Shown here one piece after another: positions 17,086 to 25,531 of a stretch of 64,000 nt of DNA. The stretch is taken from positions 3,705,501 to 3,769,500 of the forward strand of contig NZ_CP020373.1 in NCBI RefSeq assembly GCF_003957745.1, given 5' to 3'. The DNA is from Shewanella khirikhana. GTDB taxonomy: Bacteria; Pseudomonadota; Gammaproteobacteria; Enterobacterales; Shewanellaceae. A program made the position numbers and the translations under genes. Under the pieces are notes generated by a model. The model saw nothing but the letters and a program-made list of their open reading frames with translations. It was not told the DNA's origin and did no database searches. Numbering within the stretch: position 1 is the first letter of the stretch; each line of letters opens with the position of its first letter.

Positions 17086-18402
17086 ATGAGTAAATCAAAC
17101 AACAAGATAGGCGTGGTTCAACTCACCATTCTCACCATAGTTAACATGATGGGCTCGGGCATCATCATGCTGCCGACCCAACTGGCACAGGTTGGCACCA
17201 TTTCGGTACTCTCATGGCTGGTCACGGCCGCGGGCTCCACGGCGCTGGCCTTTGCCTTCGCCAAATGCGGTATGTTCAGTAAAAAATCCGGTGGCATGGG
17301 CGGCTACGCCGAATACGCCTTCGGCCGCAGCGGCAACTTTATGGCCAACTACACCTATGCGGTATCGCTGCTGATCGCCAACGTGGCCATTGCCATCTCG
17401 GCGGTGGGCTACGGCGCCGTGCTGTTTGGCGTGGAGTTAAGCCCCATCGCCACCTGTCTGGCCACCATTGGCGTGCTGTGGCTCGCCACAGTCGCCAACT
17501 TCGGCGGCGCCCGCATCACGGGTCAGGTGTCCAGCATCACTGTGTGGGGCATCATCCTGCCGGTGATTGGCGTGTCCATCATAGGTTGGTACTGGTTCGA
17601 CTTTGACCTCTACAAGTCAGCCTGGAACCCACACAATCTGCCATTCTTTGAAGCGCTGGGCGGCTCCATCGCCATGACCCTGTGGGCTTTCCTGGGGCTG
17701 GAATCGGCCTGTGCCAACTCAGAAGCGGTTGAAAATCCAGAGAAGAACGTGCCTATCGCGGTAATGGGCGGCACCCTGGGCGCAGCGCTGATTTACATCG
17801 TCTCCACCAACGTGATTGCCGGTATTGTGCCAAACGGCGAGCTGGCGCTGTCGAACGCGCCTTTCGGTCTGGCCTTTGCCCAGATGTTTAACCCCACCAT
17901 TGGTGCCATCGTCATGGCCTGCGCCATCATCAGCTGCACCGGCTCGCTGCTGGGCTGGCAGTTCACCATAGCTCAGGTGTTCAAGGCCTCTGCCGACGAA
18001 GGCTTCTTCCCCAAAATCTTCTCCAAAGTCACCAAGGCCGAAGCACCTGTGCTGGGCATGCTGACGATTGTTTCAATCCAGTCGGTGCTGAGTCTGATGA
18101 CCATCAGCCCCTCGCTGAACAAGCAGTTTGAAGCCCTGGTGAACCTGGCGGTGGTAACCAACATCATCCCTTACATCCTGTCGATGGCCGCCCTTGGCGT
18201 AATGCAAAAGCAGATGAACATTCCGGTCAGCAAGGCCCGTGTCGCCAACTGCATGGCGGTAATGGGGGCGCTCTACAGCTTCTACGCCCTGTACAGCTCA
18301 GGTGAAACCGCCGTGATGCTGGGCTCCATTGCCACCTTCTTCGGCTGGACCCTGTACGGCGTTATCTCCAAGAAAAACGAACTGCGCCTGCAACAGGCCT
18401 GA
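17086..18402 (+). CDS. potE: Putrescine/ornithine antiporter PotE
   Basis: PotE is an inner-membrane APC-superfamily antiporter that exchanges internal putrescine for external ornithine. The 438 residues have about twelve helices. They open with KIGVVQLTILTIVNMMGSGIIMLPTQLAQVG and include GGMGGYAEYAFGRSGNF and WAFLGLESACANSEAVENPEKNVP, all as in E. coli PotE (439 residues). With SpeF it forms the acid- and ornithine-responsive putrescine-export pair. It shares an operon with speF upstream and a porin downstream. Confidence 0.95.
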   Translation: MSKSNNKIGVVQLTILTIVNMMGSGIIMLPTQLAQVGTISVLSWLVTAAGSTALAFAFAKCGMFSKKSGGMGGYAEYAFGRSGNFMANYTYAVSLLIANVAIAISAVGYGAVLFGVELSPIATCLATIGVLWLATVANFGGARITGQVSSITVWGIILPVIGVSIIGWYWFDFDLYKSAWNPHNLPFFEALGGSIAMTLWAFLGLESACANSEAVENPEKNVPIAVMGGTLGAALIYIVSTNVIAGIVPNGELALSNAPFGLAFAQMFNPTIGAIVMACAIISCTGSLLGWQFTIAQVFKASADEGFFPKIFSKVTKAEAPVLGMLTIVSIQSVLSLMTISPSLNKQFEALVNLAVVTNIIPYILSMAALGVMQKQMNIPVSKARVANCMAVMGALYSFYALYSSGETAVMLGSIATFFGWTLYGVISKKNELRLQQA

Positions 18403-18417
18403 ACACAACACAAATAA

Positions 18418-18439
18418 GGCCTCGCCACAGAGCGGGGCC
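18418..18439 (+). promoter_or_regulatory. GC-rich stem-loop between potE and the porin gene
   Basis: GGCCTCGC and GCGGGGCC pair over eight positions (one G-U) around a six-base loop. No T-tract follows. This is the second such hairpin in the operon, in the gap before the porin gene. Confidence 0.5.
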
Positions 18440-18465
18440 ACGACAAGCATTTCAAAGGTGGAATC

Positions 18466-19620
18466 ATGAAAAAATCATACCTGGCACTGCTGCTGCCACT
18501 GCTGGTTGGCGCCAGCTCAGCTAACGCCATGGAGCTGTACAACGACAACAAGAACAGCCTCGGCCTCACCGGCTGGCTCGGCTTCAACGCCCTTTACGAT
18601 GGCGACGAAACAGCGGTGAACGACAACCTGTCGCAGCTGCGCTTTACCTTCGAGCGCGAAGAGCGCAACGGCTGGCGCGCCTACGCGGTGACCGAATGGG
18701 GCGTGAATATCGTCTCCGGCAACGAAGATCTGGTGATGCAGGGCGGCAAACTGAGCGCCGAAAAGAGCGGCGACTTCCTCAATAACCGTCTGGGCTATGT
18801 GGGCCTGTCACACGACAAATACGGCAGCCTGACCTTCGGCAAGCAGTGGGGCGCTTACTATGATGTGGCCGGCACCACCGACCTGCCGAACGTGTTTGCC
18901 GGTTACAGCGTGGGCGCCTACGGCTTTGGCGATGGCGGCCTGACCGGCACCGGCCGTGCCGACAGCGCCTTCCAGTACCGCAACAGCTTTGGCCCCCTCA
19001 GCGTTGCGCTGCAGTATGCCGCCAAAAACAACGGTGATATCAGCGTTACCGACAGCGACGGCAATCAGATTGACGATGCCAAGCTGAGTTTCGACAACAG
19101 CTACGGCGCCTCTATCACCTGGGCGGTGACCGATAAATTCAGCCTGCTGGCGGGCATGAACCGTGGCGACATTACCGGCCACATTGGCAACAGCCAAATC
19201 GATGAAGCCAATCAAATCATCGGCATAGGCGCCATGTACGGCAGCTATTACCACTATGCCGACGAGCGCAAAGCCGACGGTCTCTATGTGGGCTTCAATG
19301 CCCACAAGAGTGAGAATAACGAGCAGGTAAACGGCGATTTGTACGATGCCACCGGCGCCGAGCTGATGCTGGCCTGGCAGGCAGACAATGGCTTTGTGCC
19401 CATGGCGGTGCTGAGCTATCTGGATCTGGATACCGACCAGAGCACACCCATCAGCGGCAACTGGACCCGCCGCTTCGCCATGGTGGGGCTGCACTACCGC
19501 TACAGCCTGGATACAGTGATGTTTTTCGAAGCCAAACTCGACTTCTCCGATATGGACGACAAGTCGCTCGAAGCGCTGGAAGACAACCAATTTGCGGTGG
19601 GCATTAACTACTTCTTCTGA
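18466..19620 (+). CDS. Trimeric porin, third gene of the speF-potE operon
   Basis: The 384-residue precursor has a signal peptide (MKKSYLALLLPLLVGASSANA). A 16-strand-type beta-barrel sequence follows, with alternating hydrophobic residues and ending in the outer-membrane assembly signal AVGINYFF with C-terminal Phe. The segment NNRLGYVGLSHDKYGSLTFGKQWGAYYDV is characteristic of general Gram-negative porins. It follows potE by 63 bases in the same direction and precedes a strong terminator, so it is probably co-transcribed. A porin within a speF-potE operon is not part of the enteric arrangement, and it may pass ornithine inward or putrescine outward. The specificity is inferred only from position. 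Confidence 0.9.
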   Translation: MKKSYLALLLPLLVGASSANAMELYNDNKNSLGLTGWLGFNALYDGDETAVNDNLSQLRFTFEREERNGWRAYAVTEWGVNIVSGNEDLVMQGGKLSAEKSGDFLNNRLGYVGLSHDKYGSLTFGKQWGAYYDVAGTTDLPNVFAGYSVGAYGFGDGGLTGTGRADSAFQYRNSFGPLSVALQYAAKNNGDISVTDSDGNQIDDAKLSFDNSYGASITWAVTDKFSLLAGMNRGDITGHIGNSQIDEANQIIGIGAMYGSYYHYADERKADGLYVGFNAHKSENNEQVNGDLYDATGAELMLAWQADNGFVPMAVLSYLDLDTDQSTPISGNWTRRFAMVGLHYRYSLDTVMFFEAKLDFSDMDDKSLEALEDNQFAVGINYFF

Positions 19621-19748
19621 TCCTCAGGAAGCTGCGTGACACACACGCCTTGATGACCGCCAATCCCGGGACGCATTCGCCATGATGCCCCGGGCTATCG
19701 GCGCCGCCCTCACTTCCACCGGCGCCGCGGGTTTGGTCATAACCTCTC

Positions 19749-19777
19749 CGCCACGGCCCCTTGCCGTGGCGTTTTTT
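19749..19777 (+). terminator. Terminator of the speF-potE-porin operon
   Basis: CGCCACGGC and GCCGTGGCG form a nine-base stem with a CCCTT loop, followed by six T residues on the plus strand. The hss stop codon begins eight bases farther on. On the minus strand no T-tract follows, so it serves the plus-strand operon only. Confidence 0.88.
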
Positions 19778-19784
19778 GCTTTCT

Positions 19785-21200
19785 CTACACCCGCACGTTT
19801 TTAAACTGCCAGGCGTAGTCGTCATCCACATCTTCCGGGAACAGCTCGCCACGCTCATACAGCGGAGTCCAGTCGGTGTATTCCCCCACCACGGGTCCAA
19901 GATAAGGCCCCATGATCTCGAGGTTGCGGCGATAATCCATCTCGTCCGACTCCACCACCCCGGCATTGGGGTTTTCCAGCGCCCAGACGATACCCGCCAG
20001 CGCTGCCGAGGTAACCTGCAGACTGGTGGCGCCATTGAAGGGCACCAGCGCCCGCGCCTCGTCGATAGACAGCTGCGAGCCGTACCAGTAAGCATTCTTC
20101 TTATGGCCCGCCAGCAGCACGCCCAGCTCATCGATACCGCTGACAATCTCGTCCCGCATCAGCCGCTGCCGTGATTGCATCTGGAAATTTTTGCCATTGA
20201 ACTCATGCAGCGACATCACAGCATCGTCGCAGGGGTGATAGGCGTAATGGCAGGTAGGGCGATACACCAGCTTGCCATCCTGCTTGAGGGTAAAGAAGTC
20301 GGCGATGGAGATGGCTTCGTTGTGGGTGATCAAAAAGCCGTGGAAATGGCCGTAGTTGGGGGTCCAGGTACGCACCTTTACCGTGGCGCCTGGGCGCTTC
20401 AAGTAAATGGCCGCGCCGCAGCCCTCCTCGTGGCGACCGCCATCCCGGGGGAAGTGTTTCTCGTGGGTGCCCCAGCCAAGTTCGGCGGGCTGAGCACCTT
20501 CACTGACAAAACCGTCGCAGGACCAGGTATTCACAAACTCATCCATGGCCTTGGCCTGATTGGCCACCTGGGTGTCACGCTCTGCGATATGAATCACTTC
20601 GATGTTGAGGTCGTGGGCGAGTCTGGCCCATTCATCGCGGCTCTTGGGCTCAATATGGGTACCTAAAATGTCCTGTTGCAGGTTCATCAGCGCCTGCTTC
20701 ACCAGATGGGACACCATGCCAGGGTTGGCACCTTGAGCCACCACGGCGGTGGGGCCGCCGCGATACTTGTCTTTCAGTGCCAACACCCGCTCCCGCAGGG
20801 CATAGTTCGAGCGCGCCGCAAACGACTTGCTGGGGTCGGTATAGCCGCCGGCCCAGGGCTCGATGCAGGTATCTATGTAACGGGCGCCACGGGCCTGACA
20901 AAACTCAATCAGCGCGATGGATGACACATCCACCGACAGATTCACCAAAAAGTCATCCTTGCCCACCAGCGGCGTCAGCTCGCTCTGGTAGTTTTTGCGG
21001 GTCAGGGGCAATTCGATAAAACGAATGCCGAGCTTGTCGGCTTCTTCGCGGCCACGGTCGTCGGCGGTGATAATACTGATGTTTTTGGGGGAGATATCTA
21101 TGTGGCGCAGGATAAGCGGCAACAGGCCCTGACCTATGCTGCCGAAGCCGACAATCAGAATGCGGCCGGGGGCTTTGACGTACTTGGTTGGCTCTATCAT
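19785..21200 (-). CDS. hss: Homospermidine synthase
   Basis: This enzyme makes sym-homospermidine from two putrescines (or spermidine and putrescine) using bound NAD+. The 471 residues start with a Rossmann motif GRILIVGFGSIGQGLLPLILRH (residues 12-33). Family segments include DTCIEPWAGGY (110-120), AQGANPGMVSHLVKQAL, NTWSCDGFVSEG with W226, TPNYGHFHGFLITHNEA and SLQVTSAALAGIVWALENPNAG. Length and motifs match bacterial homospermidine synthase, which belongs near saccharopine dehydrogenases. The AAGGAGG ribosome site lies about 11 bases before the ATG. It converges on the speF operon, so its substrate is made next door. Saccharopine-dehydrogenase-like enzymes are the main alternative and are less likely. 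Confidence 0.88.
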   Translation of the reverse strand: MIEPTKYVKAPGRILIVGFGSIGQGLLPLILRHIDISPKNISIITADDRGREEADKLGIRFIELPLTRKNYQSELTPLVGKDDFLVNLSVDVSSIALIEFCQARGARYIDTCIEPWAGGYTDPSKSFAARSNYALRERVLALKDKYRGGPTAVVAQGANPGMVSHLVKQALMNLQQDILGTHIEPKSRDEWARLAHDLNIEVIHIAERDTQVANQAKAMDEFVNTWSCDGFVSEGAQPAELGWGTHEKHFPRDGGRHEEGCGAAIYLKRPGATVKVRTWTPNYGHFHGFLITHNEAISIADFFTLKQDGKLVYRPTCHYAYHPCDDAVMSLHEFNGKNFQMQSRQRLMRDEIVSGIDELGVLLAGHKKNAYWYGSQLSIDEARALVPFNGATSLQVTSAALAGIVWALENPNAGVVESDEMDYRRNLEIMGPYLGPVVGEYTDWTPLYERGELFPEDVDDDYAWQFKNVRV

Positions 21201-21303
21201 ATCGATGGGAAACCTCCTTCAAGCTCTGCCCCAATAGCCGGGGCAATCGCGTGTTCATTCAAAAATGAACCCAATGCTGCCGAGCAGCAATTCACCCAGG
21301 CGG

Positions 21304-21768
21304 CTATAACCAGCGCCTGACCCGGGCCTTATAGTCGATAAATGCCGCACCAAAACGCGCCTCCACCATGGCCTCTTCGGCGGGAATACGCTGGGCATTC
21401 ATCAGCACAAAAAAGCACAGCGGAGACAGCAACACCACCGCTCGGCCCAGTAAACACACCTCGGCCACCAGCAGCAATAACATGCCAAGATACATGGGGT
21501 TACGGGTGAAGCTATACAGACCATGGGTCACCAGCGCATCCGGCGACTTGGTTGGGTCTACTGTGGTGCCAACCCGCCGAAAGAGTCCTGCCGCAGCTAA
21601 CAAAAGCAGGGTACCCGCCATCCCCAGCGTCACGCCAACAAGCAGCAACAATCGATTTGCACTAAGCCAGGGCTCGCCATCCAACAGGCTGAATAACGCG
21701 ATTGCCGCCAAGCCGAGCATTAAAAACAGTGGGTATCGGGTCAGCGCGGCCAGCCAATGATTGACCAT
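21304..21768 (-). CDS. Isoprenylcysteine carboxyl methyltransferase-like membrane protein
   Basis: The 154-residue protein has four hydrophobic helices. The C-terminal part carries VTHGLYSFTRNPMYLGMLLLL and a terminal RIPAEEAMVEARFGAAFIDYKARVRRWL. These are the SAM-binding features of the ICMT/phospholipid methyltransferase-like family. Such bacterial proteins methylate unknown small lipids or isoprenoids, and the substrate cannot be told from sequence. It is divergent from the RimJ-like gene and has no operon partner. Confidence 0.82.
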   Translation of the reverse strand: MVNHWLAALTRYPLFLMLGLAAIALFSLLDGEPWLSANRLLLLVGVTLGMAGTLLLLAAAGLFRRVGTTVDPTKSPDALVTHGLYSFTRNPMYLGMLLLLVAEVCLLGRAVVLLSPLCFFVLMNAQRIPAEEAMVEARFGAAFIDYKARVRRWL

Positions 21769-21863
21769 CCAGGCTCCTTATGGGTTTGGCGAAGGTGTTA
21801 CCCGAGTGTAACATCGAGAGAATTAATAGATGCTTGAATTTTACCCGCCACCGGAACCCTGCC

Positions 21864-22475
21864 ATGTCAAACCCGCCAGACTCACTCACCCAGCGCCGCA
21901 GCCAGTGCCTCAGCCAGCACCACAGTAAAGCCGCTGAATTCGATGCAAAAAATTGCGCTGTACGGCTGATTCGGGAGGACGATGCCAGCGCGGTGGCAGA
22001 CTACTTTAGCCGCAATCAGGCCCACTTCTCGCCCTGGGAGCCACTGCGGGCTGCGGATTATCACAGCGCTGCCGAGTGGCAAGCACGCATCAAAGCCTCG
22101 CTTATTGAGACCAGCAATTGCAGCTATCTGGTGCTGGCCGACCCGGCGCATATTTGGGGCATAGCAACCCTCAGCAATCAGGTGCGCGGCCCGTTCCAGG
22201 CCTGTTATTTGGGCTACGGTATTGACCAGTCACTGCAGGGAAAGGGATTTGCCACGAGGTTGTGTGAAGCCGCCCTCGCCTATGCCTTCGAAGAGCTGAA
22301 ACTACACAGGGTAATGGCCAACTACATGCCATCCAACCACAGGTCCGCCGCCCTGCTAAAGCGGCTTGGGTTCGAAAAAGAAGGCCTGGCCCGCGCCTAC
22401 CTTCAAATCAAAGGCCAATGGGAAGACCATGTATTAACGGCAAAAATCGCGCAGGAGCCTTCAGCTAAGACCTGA
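21864..22475 (+). CDS. RimJ/RimL-like GNAT N-acetyltransferase
   Basis: The 203 residues match E. coli RimJ, which acetylates the N-terminal alanine of ribosomal protein S5. Shared segments are HFSPWEPLR, VRGPFQACYLGYGID, the acetyl-CoA loop QGKGFATRLCEAALAYAF, HRVMANYMPSNHRSAALLKRLGFEKEG and WEDHVLTA. The first ~40 residues are divergent. The start at 21864 follows GGAA. An in-frame ATG at 21780 would add a segment with no similarity. RimJ itself is the closest relative I recognise, but paralogues acting on other proteins exist, so the symbol is left empty. Confidence 0.82.
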   Translation: MSNPPDSLTQRRSQCLSQHHSKAAEFDAKNCAVRLIREDDASAVADYFSRNQAHFSPWEPLRAADYHSAAEWQARIKASLIETSNCSYLVLADPAHIWGIATLSNQVRGPFQACYLGYGIDQSLQGKGFATRLCEAALAYAFEELKLHRVMANYMPSNHRSAALLKRLGFEKEGLARAYLQIKGQWEDHVLTAKIAQEPSAKT

Positions 22476-22569
22476 ACCCAAGGCGCATTTAGCCGGGCCA
22501 GGCATTGGTTTTTTATCAACTGGCCAACACGCCAAAATCCACAGCCCAAAAATTATGCTTGCCATAACG

Positions 22570-22606
22570 ATTACAATTGTAATAGGTTTAATATTACATC
22601 TGTAAT
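22570..22606. promoter_or_regulatory. Two BlaI/MecI-type operators upstream of the repressor gene
   Basis: ATTACAATTGTAAT (22570-22583) is a perfect 14-bp palindrome and ATTACATCTGTAAT (22593-22606) has perfect six-base arms. Both contain the TACA/TGTA core of BlaI-family operators. Their centres are 23 bp apart, about two helical turns. They lie 20-56 bp before the blaI-like start and probably mediate autorepression of the blaI-M56 pair. Confidence 0.75.
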
Positions 22607-22625
22607 CAAAAGTGCAGGCATGGCC

Positions 22626-23021
22626 ATGACTCAACCCGAATTAAAAGACATCAGCCCCACCGAACTGGAAGTGCTTAAGGTGCTGTGGCAGCAGGCGCCT
22701 CTTAGCGCCAACGACATAGTCGAGGCACTTAACCAAAGCGGCGAATGGCATGAAAAAACCGTTAAAACCTTGATAAACCGGCTGGTGAATAAGGGCGCAC
22801 TGGGGTTTGAAAAAGACGGCCGCGCCTATCTTTACTTCCCAAAACTTGCGGAGCATTCCTACCAGCGTAAAGAGAGCCAGAGCTTTATCGAGCGGGTATT
22901 TGGCGGCAAGTTGGCGCCACTGGTGGCAGGCTTTGCCGGCAGCAATAAGCTAACCCAAGAGGACGTTGCCGAGCTTAAGCAGCTTATCGACGCCTGGGAG
23001 AAGGAGCAGAAGCATGATTGA
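22626..23021 (+). CDS. BlaI/MecI/CopY family transcriptional repressor
   Basis: The 131-residue protein has the winged-helix pattern of the family: ISPTELEVLKVLWQQAPLSANDIVEAL, then the recognition region EWHEKTVKTLINRLVNKGAL and the wing FEKDGRAYLYFP (about residues 7-68). The C-terminal dimerisation helix includes FGGKLAPLVAGF and the LTQEDVAELKQLID segment. The ATG at 22626 was preferred to the one at 22620, because AGG is spaced seven bases from it. It overlaps the following M56 gene by eight bases. Two operator palindromes precede it. The family is inactivated by proteolysis through its membrane partner, and the inducer here is unknown. Confidence 0.88.
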   Translation: MTQPELKDISPTELEVLKVLWQQAPLSANDIVEALNQSGEWHEKTVKTLINRLVNKGALGFEKDGRAYLYFPKLAEHSYQRKESQSFIERVFGGKLAPLVAGFAGSNKLTQEDVAELKQLIDAWEKEQKHD

Positions 23022-24225
23022 GCTCATTCTCAGGCTCACGCCGCCACTCACGCTGCTGCTGGCAGTGCTGCTTTTACTGCGCCCCTGGGTGCTTGAGCGC
23101 TTCGGTGCCCGCTTCCAATACGGCCTGTGGCTGTGTGTTCCGGTACTGCTGCTGGCGCTGCTTATCCCTTTGGCAAGCCCCGTCAGTAACAGCGCCATGG
23201 AGACCTATCGAGTGACTCTGGGCGAGCTTTCCCAGGGCGCCAGCAACATCGATTGGCTGAGCGCGGCTTATATCACGGGCCTCACGATTGCACTCGCGGT
23301 CATCGGCTTAAGCTTATTGCGCCTCACCAAGCTCATCAGACTCGCCAAACCTGCCGCTGACACCACGAGCACAGGCGCGCGCTTGCTGACCTCCAGCGAA
23401 ACCGAGGGCCCCTTTGTGTTTGGCGTTTTTCGCCCCACTGTGGTGCTGCCCGAAGGCTTTGAATCCACTTTCAGCATTAAAGATCAGCAGCTTATTCTTG
23501 CCCACGAGCTAAGCCATTGGCGCCGGGGCGACTTGCATTGCAACTTACTGGCATTGGCGCTCTTGTGCCTGTGCTGGTTTAACCCCCTGTGCCTGCTGGC
23601 GTATCGCCGCTTCAGGCAGGATCAGGAAATGGCCTGCGACGCCGATGTCACCATCGAACTCAGCCAGGCCGACCGCATTGCCTATGGCCGCGCGCTAATT
23701 GGTAATGCCGCCACGGTAGCCCGGAGTTGGCAGCCGCTTTCTCACCACTATGGAGATAAACACACCATGAAACAAAGACTCATCCAGCTCAAACACAGCA
23801 AGGGTTTCAGCGCCGCATCACTGCTGACACCACTGGCACTGGTAGCCGCTCTCGGGATTTGGGCACAGGCTCCAGCCATGGCTGGCGATAGCAAAGATCT
23901 CAGCAAACCTGTGGTACGCATTGAGCCCAAGTACCCCATTAACGCCGCCAAACAGGGTATCGAAGGCTATGTGCAGGCAAGGTTCGATATCGATGCCAAA
24001 GGCACAGTATCCAATGTGGTGATTTTTAAATCTGAACCCGAAGGCGTGTTTGATAAGGTTTCAATCGATGCGCTGAATCAATGGCAATACGAGCCCAAGG
24101 CTAGCAAAGGGGTTGAGGTACAACTCGACTACAGGCTGGCGCCACCTGCGCCCATCAGTCAAACACCAGCCGACGATGAGCGCGAGCGCATCGCGGTGCT
24201 GCCACACAATGAAGAAAAACACTGA
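23014..24225 (+). CDS. BlaR1-like M56 metallopeptidase with C-terminal TonB domain
   Basis: The 403-residue membrane protein has about four helices and the M56 zinc-protease motif HELSH (H164, H168), followed by DQEMACDADV with a conserved Glu. In BlaR1 and MecR1, such proteases relay signals to a BlaI-type repressor. The penicillin-binding sensor domain is absent. Instead the end (about residues 310-390) is a TonB C-terminal domain: VRIEPKYPINAAKQGIEGYVQARFDIDAKG and VDALNQWQYEPK-like segments. TonB domains contact outer-membrane receptors, so an envelope signal is possible. It overlaps the blaI-like gene (ATG inside its last codons), so the pair is coupled. Confidence 0.88.
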   Translation: MIELILRLTPPLTLLLAVLLLLRPWVLERFGARFQYGLWLCVPVLLLALLIPLASPVSNSAMETYRVTLGELSQGASNIDWLSAAYITGLTIALAVIGLSLLRLTKLIRLAKPAADTTSTGARLLTSSETEGPFVFGVFRPTVVLPEGFESTFSIKDQQLILAHELSHWRRGDLHCNLLALALLCLCWFNPLCLLAYRRFRQDQEMACDADVTIELSQADRIAYGRALIGNAATVARSWQPLSHHYGDKHTMKQRLIQLKHSKGFSAASLLTPLALVAALGIWAQAPAMAGDSKDLSKPVVRIEPKYPINAAKQGIEGYVQARFDIDAKGTVSNVVIFKSEPEGVFDKVSIDALNQWQYEPKASKGVEVQLDYRLAPPAPISQTPADDERERIAVLPHNEEKH

Positions 24226-24439
24226 TATCACAGCCCTAAGCAACACCCCTGATTTTCCGGCAATTGTCCAAACTGCCGGTTAAGCAGGCAAGCTGCAAGT
24301 CCACAAGCGGGCCGGCCCTTGTGGTATTGCCAAAATACCTTCACCCCTGTTGCTCACCATGGTGGCCATGGTCATAGAAGCGAGCACCCGAAAGCCAAAG
24401 TACGCTTTACGGGTCTTTTGAATAAGCCATGGGGGATCT
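24226..24439 (+). other. 214-bp region before msrA with several inverted repeats
   Basis: The stretch holds CCACAAG/CTTGTGG near 24300-24323, ACCATGG/CCATGGT near 24356-24372 and ACCCG-AAGC/GCTT-CGGGT near 24389-24413, the last followed by CTTTT. None is a classical strong terminator. They may mark the end of the blaI-M56 transcript or an msrA leader. Confidence 0.35.
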
Positions 24440-25027
24440 ATGCCACAAAAGACCATCTGCAACTCAACGCACGCTGCAAACCCAAATAAACCGACTGCTG
24501 ATGTTGCTGCAACTCAGCCGGGCTGCGCCTTTGCCCTACTCACTCTGGGCGGTGGCTGCCACTGGTGCACAGAGGCAGTGTTTCAAAGCCTGAGCGGGGT
24601 AATCAAGGTCGAACAGGGCTTTGCACGCTCAGCGCCGCCCTATGACAGCTGGTCAGAGGCGGTACGGGTGAGTTTTGATCCCGAAAAGATAAGCGAAGAG
24701 CAGCTGGTACGGGTGCACCTGCATACCCATGCGGCCACCAAGGCACACAGCATGCGCGGTAAATATCGCTCGGCGCTGTACTTTCGCAATCATAATCTCA
24801 ACCAAAACCACAATCAGCAGCAACGGCTGACTGAGATTTTAACTGTGCTTGGCAACGAATTCCCTGAGCCTCTTATCACTCAAATTTTGCCCCTCGAAGG
24901 CTTTAAAACCTCGCCGGCCGAGTACCAGAACTACTATCAAACCGACCCCGATCGCCCCTTCTGCCAGCTGTACATAGCCCCCAAGCTTGAAAAGGTTCAG
25001 CGGCTATTGGAGGATGACAAGCCGTAA
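24440..25027 (+). CDS. msrA: Peptide methionine sulfoxide reductase MsrA
   Basis: MsrA reduces methionine-S-sulfoxide in proteins. The 195 residues contain the active-site motif as GGGCHWCTEAVFQSL (GCHWC rather than the usual GCFWC, catalytic Cys at about residue 40). KVEQGFARSAPPYDSWSEAVRVSFDP and KYRSALYF also fit the family. Homology starts near residue 28, so the first ~27 Asn/Thr/Ala-rich residues are not conserved and the start may be later. GGGGGA stands just before the ATG. The C-terminal part (KTSPAEYQNYYQTDPDRPFCQLYIAPKLEKV) fits MsrA. It overlaps the downstream membrane-protein gene and may share a message with it. Confidence 0.93.
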   Translation: MPQKTICNSTHAANPNKPTADVAATQPGCAFALLTLGGGCHWCTEAVFQSLSGVIKVEQGFARSAPPYDSWSEAVRVSFDPEKISEEQLVRVHLHTHAATKAHSMRGKYRSALYFRNHNLNQNHNQQQRLTEILTVLGNEFPEPLITQILPLEGFKTSPAEYQNYYQTDPDRPFCQLYIAPKLEKVQRLLEDDKP

Positions 25028-25502
25028 TTTGACCACAAGGGGCTGCCATGGAATACGCACAGAAAAATGGACGCGGGTGTGCCTGTATTCGCTGCTTGGA
25101 TTGCTGCTGATTATGGGCCAGTGGTTGTGGTTCAATCCATTTATCGAGGACTTCGCCAATCGCCCCCACTGCTATCAGTTTGCCGGCCTGAATGGTGCCG
25201 ACTATTTCTGGCAGCTCATCCTGGTGGGTATTCCGGTACTGGTGCTTGTCCCAATGCTGTTCACTCTGGTGCCGATGGCCATTAGGGAACAGGTGCAAGG
25301 CCGCTTTCCCTCCGAGGGCGAGAAAGTATATAAACCCACATTGGTGGTCCGTGGCACCAAAGCCTATGTGAAACCTGTACTCTACCTGACCATAACGGTT
25401 GCCTGCGTCCTCTTGATCTGGTGGGGGCATCAGCAAGCCGCTATCATGCCTGCGTTGGACAGCGATAAGCTGGCCCCCGCACTGTGTCAGTCAGACACGT
25501 AA
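25014..25502 (+). CDS. Small membrane protein, unrecognised
   Basis: The protein (about 162 residues) has three hydrophobic helices: VCLYSLLGLLLIMGQWLWF, YFWQLILVGIPVLVLVPMLFTLVP and VLYLTITVACVLLIWWG. A charged loop, EGEKVYKPTLVVRGTKAYVK, separates the second and third. I do not recognise a family. The start is uncertain: ATG 25014 overlaps the msrA end, and an out-of-frame ATG at 25049 has a better ribosome site. The frame is solid from about codon 20 onward. Its position within or after msrA suggests coupling. Confidence 0.55.
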   Translation: MTSRNLTTRGCHGIRTEKWTRVCLYSLLGLLLIMGQWLWFNPFIEDFANRPHCYQFAGLNGADYFWQLILVGIPVLVLVPMLFTLVPMAIREQVQGRFPSEGEKVYKPTLVVRGTKAYVKPVLYLTITVACVLLIWWGHQQAAIMPALDSDKLAPALCQSDT

Positions 25503-25531
25503 TCAATTCAGATTGGTTTAGGAGAAACCTG

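Noticed and set aside
24300..24323. The CCACAAG/CTTGTGG hairpin as a terminator
   Set aside because: No T-tract follows (TATTGCC), so it is listed only as structure.
25049..25111. An ATG with a good ribosome site in another frame inside the small membrane-protein gene
   Set aside because: That frame stops after 20 codons and shows no feature. It may only confuse start choice for the real frame.
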